A DNA stretch of 10,000 nt from Coemansia sp. RSA 922 (Eukaryota > Kickxellomycota > Kickxellomycetes > Kickxellales > Kickxellaceae): positions 1 to 10,000 of the forward strand of contig JANBQS010000963.1 in assembly GCA_027577415.1 (NCBI GenBank). Direction: 5' to 3'. The translations under genes were made by a program, and so were the position numbers. Numbering within the stretch: the stretch's first letter is position 1; every line of letters starts with the position of its first letter. This document shows positions 5,192-10,000 of this stretch, piece by piece. The notes under the pieces were generated by a model that saw nothing but the letters and a program-made list of their open reading frames with translations, made no database searches and had not been told where the DNA came from.

Positions 5192-7907
5192 ATGAACGAG
5201 GACGCCAGTGGCAGCATATCCTCTGGCGGAAGTTTTACGCAGCCAACTCAGGCCACACAGCCAACTCAGGCCACGCAGAAGCCGCCCCAAGGCGCTGAGA
5301 GGCATGAGGCCACTGGAGTGTTTGCCAGGCTCGTCCCCTGTCACCCTCATATGCAGCCGCTAGCGATGGAGACTGCCAAGCTTTTGAGCGACGGATATAC
5401 TATCGGCAGGTTTGAGGATTGCGACGTTTCGATAGATCGGGTCTTTATTAGCGGCCGACACTGCAGGCTGTACATGGAGAGCGATTCTGACCCTGGAAAG
5501 CAAAGTTTGTATATCACGGACACCAGGTAAGCCCGGTCGCCACACTTGTCGTTGACCTATACGCTCAGTCCGACTCTTCTGCCTTGGAGGCATTGTCGGC
5601 TTTTAGTGTACTGAAGCCGATCTGTTGTATACCCCAATGTAGCTCCAATGGGACGTTTGTGAATGGCCGCCCGCTGGGCCGTGGCAGCTGCACACTCTTG
5701 CTTCACAGGGACCATGTGGGCTTTATGGATCCAGAGAAGATCTATGCTGCCTCTGATGTTGGCTTGGAGTACAGCGTAGAGTTTACTCATGTGGATAGCC
5801 AATCCAAAGGACTACCGGTTAGTACCTTTATGCTGAACATATCGCTCTTTCTTCCTAACCAAGCATGCGTACTTATTTGGCATATATTGTTGCGGCTCTC
5901 TTTCTACTGTAGGAGTTTGATGCTGAGCTCCAGCGGACTTTTGACTTTAAGCGTGAGGTTGGAGCGGGCAACTTTGCCAAAGTGTGGCTGGTCATACACA
6001 AGCAACTAGGCACGACCTGCGCGTGTAAGGTCATTGACAAGAAGAGGCACTTGTTCAATACTGGGCTCAGCAAGGTGTTTGAGCGCGAAGTTTGCATCAT
6101 GCAGAAGCTCCAGCACCCGAACATTGTTCCGCTGTACAAGCTGCACATTGACAAGGACCGTATTTACATTTTCATGAAGTATCTCGAGGGAGGCGACTTG
6201 TTTACCTATCTTTCGGACCGCGGTCCCTTCACAGAGGTGGGGTGTCGCCCGATCTTTAGACAGATATGCGACGCCGTGCGCTATTTACACTCCAACGGCA
6301 TTACTCACCGCGACATAAAGCTGGATAACATCCTGATAAAGGCCTCGACTGCCGATAGCGTCTTATCGGTTATGATTGCCGACTTTGGCCTGGCTCGAGT
6401 TGTCGGCGACGGAGACCTCATGCGCACCATATGTGGGACACCTAGCTACCTGGCACCCGAGATCGTTTGTAGGAGCTCTGCGTCTACGCCTTATAGCAAG
6501 AGCGTGGACATTTGGGCACTCGGAGTTGTGCTGTACGCGCTGCATCTGAATAGCTTTCCGTTCTCAAAGATGCTGCTGAGCAATGAGCCTGGTGGTCAGT
6601 CGATTGAGGCTTATAGCAAGGCCAGCAAGCTGACTGACACTAATCTAAAGTATGTGTGCTTGTCGGAGCCACTGCGCGATCTGCTTACCAGCATGCTTCA
6701 AGTGGATCCTAGTCGCCGCATTGACATTGACGCGACAGCGATTCACCCGTGGACGCAGACCGGCGCCAATGATGCACCAGGACTGCCATACGAGCTCTGC
6801 GACATTTGGGGCGTCCTGAAGGCTGTTGGCTTGCGTGATGGCCACGCCGTCTCTTCGTGCTGGCCCGATCTGTCCGATATTCGTCTGTATGGCGAACATA
6901 TAGTCATTGGGAGAGGTCGCAGTAGCTACATTCAAATTCCCGACGATAGGATATCCGCGCAGCACTGCACGATAGTGCTCAAAGACTCGCGTGTCTACTT
7001 GAGTAACACTGGACGTAGCTCATGCTGGGTAAATGATCGGCCACTCGCCAAAGGCCAGACAGTGCCTTTGAAGAGTCCTGATGTGTTCCATTTATGCGCT
7101 CCTGGTCCGAATACTGGCGCAAAGGATGGATCTGATCGGCGCCCTAGACATAGCTTTAGGGTCGAAATGCTCAACAAGCCCTGGGCGCAGATCTGGGTCA
7201 CTAGCCAACACGAGCTCTCCAAAGCAAGTATCAGCGACTTTGCACCGGTGAACACTGTCGAATCGTCTTCTTCTTCAGAGCAGCAGCAGCAAGCTGGCAA
7301 GGCGTTGAACCTTGGGCTGGCATCGCCGCCACTGTCTATGCTGTCTCCGCCGCTTATCTTACCTGTACAGTCAGCCCACCTGTCACATCTGCCCTTTGGC
7401 GGAGCCAAGAACGCGTACGTTGTAGACGGTCGCCTTTTACTTGACCCCGGCGATAGAGAGCTGGCTGATGCGCTGAGGCCAGTGGACAAACTGCAGCAGC
7501 TACCATGGATTGTGCTCGGCGTATTAAGCGGCGACTATCCGCGACTGCACATCTACGACCAAACGACGGTCTTTGGCCGGAGCTCTGACTGCGCTGTTTG
7601 CTTTGACGATGCCCACATTAGTATGCAACACTGCACAATCGATCGCTGCAGTGCCAGTGGCTCGGCACTGCTTACAAACCACAGCTCCAATGGAACATTT
7701 GTCAACTCGCAGCGCGTAGAAGGCACCACTGCGCTCAACAAGGGGGATGACTTGGTTCTGCTCTTCGATCGCATCGACGGCACCTTGTGCGAGAAGACAC
7801 TGCTCGGGCAGCAGCAGGCCTTTGACTGCAATGGCTATCCTGTCCTCGTAGGGTATCGAATAGTATCGCTGTGTGGGGTCAGGGGAGAACAAAAGCTCGC
7901 GTGCTGA
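5192..7907 (+). CDS. RAD53: Rad53/Cds1/Chk2-like checkpoint kinase with three FHA domains
   Basis: Join 5192-5526, 5643-5817, 5913-7907; 834 residues. Rad53/Cds1/Chk2 kinases are nuclear Ser/Thr effector kinases of the DNA damage and replication checkpoints, activated by ATM/ATR-type kinases. N-terminal TQ ladder at T16, T19, T22, T25, T28. FHA1 (about 65-150) has G72-R73, S87, H90 and N114-G-T...N119, the phosphothreonine-binding set. The kinase domain (about 180-454) has G-A-G-N-F-A-K-V (187-194), K209, E229, H-R-D 302-304, D-F-G 327-329 and A-P-E 351-353, so it should be active. FHA2 (about 495-570) keeps G503-R504, S518 and H521 but has S-S-C-W-V-N (539-544) instead of N-G-T. FHA3 (about 715-800) has G725-R726, S740, H743 and N763-G-T...N768, all intact. 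A Ser/Gln-rich linker (about 622-630) lies between FHA2 and FHA3. Yeast Rad53 has one FHA after the kinase and Chk2 has none, so the third FHA is unusual. Both junctions restore reading frame exactly through FHA1. Confidence 0.92.
5240..5275 (+). repeat. 18-bp tandem duplication encoding the TQ ladder
   Basis: Two copies of an 18-base unit (5240-5257, 5258-5275) differ only at the last base. The unit encodes Q-P-T-Q-A-T, so the duplication doubled the number of TQ sites in the N-terminus of the kinase and left a TQ every third residue (T16 to T28). Confidence 0.9.
5527..5642 (+). other. Intron 1 of the checkpoint kinase gene (116 bases)
   Basis: ACCAG|GTAAGC ... CAATGTAG|CTCC. Splicing is in phase 2 and rebuilds D-T-S-S-N-G-T-F-V-N-G, the conserved FHA loop. 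Retention gives an immediate stop because the TAA lies in the donor. CTGA near 5611-5614 is a possible branch point. Confidence 0.92.
5818..5912 (+). other. Intron 2 of the checkpoint kinase gene (95 bases)
   Basis: CTACCG|GTTAGT ... TACTGTAG|GAGTTT, phase 0, with a textbook branch point CTAAC at 5855-5859. It joins K-G-L-P to E-F-D-A-E and places the kinase glycine loop just downstream. Retention shifts the frame and ends at 6009. Confidence 0.9.
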
Positions 7908-8047
7908 TTGCTCTCTCGCAAGGGCTATCAGGAGGGCGGCCAATTAGGCGCATTGCGTGAAGATCTGTTGCAACTGTGCGCTGCAGACCCCGCCTAGTCA
8001 AACTTTGTCTTTTCGAATTAATTTTATACTATACGATTATTGATACT

Positions 8048-9553
8048 ATGCGACTATCTTATCTGCTGCAGTGCAGCTCTACCAGGGCCAATACCAAGCT
8101 CTTGGGCGGCTTGGGTGCACGTACATCCTTGCTATCGCTACCTGACATTGGCTCTTCCCTCGCCTGCAACAGATCTAGCAAACAACCTCTTGGTATTGCC
8201 ACATTGATGACAAATACTTTTGGACCGATCGAGCAAGCGGCGCCATCAGAAAGTGCGTCCACTGATACAGGCGCAAAGGACATGAAGGCAGAAGAAGAGG
8301 AGCACAAGCGCATGCTCGAGCGATATGCCGAGTCGCAAAAGATCATAAGCAAATACTCTGTCATGCCGACAAAGTGCTCTGACTACATGACCATCTTGCA
8401 CCGCATCAACAGCGACAACATATCGGATGTTCATCGTCCCAAGCAGCCTCTGGTCCTGAAACGGATTAGCGACTCGTATACCGAAGCATATCTGCCGTTC
8501 AAGGAAGACCTGGAGCTGCGCGAAGCCTACATCAACTCTTACGGCGAGATCAGAATCGGCAAGCTGCTCGAGGATCTTGACCGCCTGGCTGGTGCCATTG
8601 CCTACAAGCACGCCTCTGACGCTAACGGCGAGCTGGCACCAATCGTCTTTGTCACGGCCGCGGTAGATCGAATTGACCTCAAAGCAGCACTGAGTCCCAA
8701 TCGCAACTATCGCCTTGCTGGCACTGTGACTTATGTGGGCTATAGCTCGATGGAGATATGCATTCGAGTCCAGGCCGTCGCGGAGCCAGGCGAGGCGGCC
8801 GAGCTGGAGCCCAACCTCGTTGCTCGCTTTACCATGGTTGGCCGCGACAAGGACACGGGCAAGTCTTCGCAAGTCAACCCGCTGCTGCTTGAAGATGACA
8901 GCCAGCGACGACTCGTCAAGATCTCTGAGCAGATCAAGGAATTCAAAAAGACGGTCACTCAGGCCAACCTCTATAAACGACCGCCCAGCGAGGACGAGAG
9001 GCTTGTCATCCACCAGCTATGGCTGGAAACCAATAAGCTCCTGGATGACGGCTATGGACCGCGCCCAGTCTTGCCCGACGATACGGTGTGGATGGGGAGA
9101 ACCACCATGCAGTCTGTCACTGTGTGCTTCCCAAGCGAGCGCAATGTCCACAATAAGATATTTGGCGGCTATCTGATGCGCTTGGCGCACGAGCTCTCGT
9201 TTGCCAATGGATCTGTATTTACTCAGAGTCGACCTTCGTACATCTCGCTGGACGACTTTTCGTTTCAAAAGCCAGTCAATATCGGCTCCATCCTGAAGCT
9301 GACATCGCAAGTCGTCTACTCGGAGCCAGAGAACAAGACATTCCAAGTCGCCGTCTCGGCTGATGTCATCGATAATATCCAAAACTCGACCGAGCGCACT
9401 AATACGTTTTACTTCAACTTTAGCTGCCCGAATGGCCGTGTTCCTCGCGTGGTGCCACGCACTTACAAGCAAATGATGAAGTTTTTGGAAGGGCGTCGCC
9501 GCGCACAGACCGGGAAGCTCATATCAAAACTGCAGAGCGAAATGCAGCACTAG
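8048..9553 (+). CDS. ACOT9: ACOT9-type mitochondrial acyl-CoA thioesterase (double hotdog)
   Basis: A 501-residue single-exon protein that should hydrolyse acyl-CoA to free acid and CoA in the mitochondrial matrix. The N-terminus M-R-L-S-Y-L-L onward (about 1-55) is rich in Ser/Arg/Leu with very few acidic residues, a typical targeting sequence. A charged helix (about 77-103, E-E-E-E-H-K-R-M) precedes the catalytic part. Hotdog 1 (about 165-270) contains R-I-G-K-L-L-E-D-L-D-R-L-A-G (169-182), then T-A-A-V-D-R-I-D-L (203-211) and Y-S-S-M-E-I. Hotdog 2 (about 350-465) contains E-R-N-V-H-N-K-I-F-G-G-Y-L-M-R (364-378) and D-F-S-F-Q-K-P-V-N-I-G-S (403-414). This order and spacing are those of ACOT9/ACOT10. 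The ATG at 8048 is the first in frame; the frame extends upstream only from GTG. The gene lies 140 bases after the kinase stop, behind an AT-rich patch (about 8017-8042), and no AATAAA for the kinase mRNA is evident between them. Fatty acyl versus short/branched acyl preference cannot be read from sequence. Confidence 0.9.
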   Translation: MRLSYLLQCSSTRANTKLLGGLGARTSLLSLPDIGSSLACNRSSKQPLGIATLMTNTFGPIEQAAPSESASTDTGAKDMKAEEEEHKRMLERYAESQKIISKYSVMPTKCSDYMTILHRINSDNISDVHRPKQPLVLKRISDSYTEAYLPFKEDLELREAYINSYGEIRIGKLLEDLDRLAGAIAYKHASDANGELAPIVFVTAAVDRIDLKAALSPNRNYRLAGTVTYVGYSSMEICIRVQAVAEPGEAAELEPNLVARFTMVGRDKDTGKSSQVNPLLLEDDSQRRLVKISEQIKEFKKTVTQANLYKRPPSEDERLVIHQLWLETNKLLDDGYGPRPVLPDDTVWMGRTTMQSVTVCFPSERNVHNKIFGGYLMRLAHELSFANGSVFTQSRPSYISLDDFSFQKPVNIGSILKLTSQVVYSEPENKTFQVAVSADVIDNIQNSTERTNTFYFNFSCPNGRVPRVVPRTYKQMMKFLEGRRRAQTGKLISKLQSEMQH

Positions 9554-9575
9554 GCAGTCCATTTTAGATATAAAG

Positions 9576-9581
9576 AATAAA
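9576..9581 (+). terminator. AATAAA poly(A) signal of the ACOT9-like gene
   Basis: AATAAA lies 22 bases after the TAG stop (9551-9553), in the 45-base gap before the convergent proteasome gene. Cleavage at usual spacing would fall within the 3' coding end of that gene. Confidence 0.65.
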
Positions 9582-9598
9582 TATGGATAAAGTGTATC

Positions 9599-10000
9599 TC
9601 AGTCCATGCGGCCCTTAATGTCCCGCGTAATGACGCCCTCGGGAGTGATGATATGGACCACTGCGCCCCATCCACTCAACGCGTCGCGGTCCACGGCATT
9701 CAGCAGCGCTTGTGAAATGGTCTCAAACAGGTCATTGGGTCCCAGATCAGCCTCCCACAACGACTCGCACATGCCGAACAGGTTGTCGCTGGCAGTTCCA
9801 CCAACAACAAAGTCCTTCGCAGAATCGATGCAACCGATCACGTCCATGACGCAAATGTAAGGCTCGTTGTTCTTGTCCAGCCCTGCGACCACGGGCTCGA
9901 CAAAGTAGGAACCGAAGCGGCGTTCATAGAGCATATGTGACACGAGATGTGCAAACGTCTTTGGCTCAATCGTCCTCTCCTCGCGATGCTTGTACAAGTT
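9599..10000 (-). CDS. PUP3: 20S proteasome subunit beta 3, C-terminal part (partial)
   Basis: The last 133 residues of a proteasome beta subunit, cut at the right window edge (its 5' end lies beyond 10000). Beta 3 (PUP3/PSMB3) is a non-catalytic subunit of the two inner rings of the 20S core in cytosol and nucleus. Typical beta 3 features are Y-K-x-R-E-E-R at the beginning of the visible part, L-Y-E-R-R-F-G-S-Y-F-V-E-P-V-V-A-G-L-D, F-G-M-C-E-S-L-W-E-A, and L-F-E-T-I-S-Q-A-L-L-N-A-V-D-R-D-A-L-S-G-W-G, with the short tail ending G-R-M-D. The family is about 205 residues, so roughly 70 are missing. No intron or lesion is seen in the visible part. It is convergent with the ACOT9-like gene; the stop codons are 45 bases apart. 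Confidence 0.95.
   Translation of the reverse strand, partial: NLYKHREERTIEPKTFAHLVSHMLYERRFGSYFVEPVVAGLDKNNEPYICVMDVIGCIDSAKDFVVGGTASDNLFGMCESLWEADLGPNDLFETISQALLNAVDRDALSGWGAVVHIITPEGVITRDIKGRMD

Noticed and set aside
7976..8047. Extension of the ACOT9-like protein upstream of 8048
   Set aside because: Opens at GTG; the first ATG at 8048 gives a clear mitochondrial targeting sequence.
8246..9013. Long (255-codon) antisense frame within the ACOT9-like gene
   Set aside because: Starts at GTG, has no family features, and fits codon-bias shadowing of the strong plus-strand gene.

Overview
The window is eukaryotic nuclear DNA, most likely from a fungus. Supporting signs are spliceosomal introns of about 95-120 bases with GT..AG ends, purine-rich ATG contexts, AATAAA-type poly(A) signals, and nuclear genes with N-terminal mitochondrial targeting sequences. 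Spacing is compact (46-340 bases between most genes) and most genes have no intron. The Rad53/Chk2-type kinase and the complex I subunit fit a non-Saccharomyces fungus. An early-diverging lineage such as Kickxellomycotina is my guess from gene style only. I see no bacterial operon, CRISPR array, mobile element or RNA gene.

Layout. (1) 1-164, minus: the 5' part of an unrecognised Asn/Gly/Ser-rich protein running off the left edge. (2) 165-1161: about 1 kb without a convincing gene, the shared upstream region of (1) and (3), with small CTG-type repeats. (3) 1162-1371, plus: NDUFB3 (B12), a small membrane subunit of respiratory complex I. (4) 1372-1708: 3' end of NDUFB3 and the DBT leader, with a 9-bp inverted repeat that matches the CSL-type site, a run of TTCTAACC motifs and a possible upstream ORF. 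(5) 1709-3292, plus: DBT, the lipoylated E2 of the branched-chain 2-oxo acid dehydrogenase complex; its stop codon lies inside a splice-donor-like sequence. (6) 3372-4982, minus: a mitochondrial DUF185/MidA-type methyltransferase related to the complex I factor NDUFAF7, convergent with DBT. (7) 4983-5191: divergent promoter region. (8) 5192-7907, plus: a three-exon Rad53/Cds1/Chk2-like checkpoint kinase with an N-terminal TQ ladder and three FHA domains in the order FHA-kinase-FHA-FHA. (9) 8048-9553, plus: an ACOT9-type double-hotdog mitochondrial acyl-CoA thioesterase. (10) 9599-10000, minus: the C-terminal part of proteasome subunit beta 3 (PUP3/PSMB3), convergent with (9).

Four of the seven genes (NDUFB3, DBT, the DUF185 methyltransferase and the ACOT9-like thioesterase) encode likely mitochondrial proteins of respiration or acyl-CoA metabolism. 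Each appears to have its own promoter, so the grouping is neighbourhood rather than operon. The most unusual items are the three-FHA kinase with its repeat-encoded TQ ladder, the DBT stop/splice-donor overlap, and the inverted CSL-like site in the DBT upstream region.
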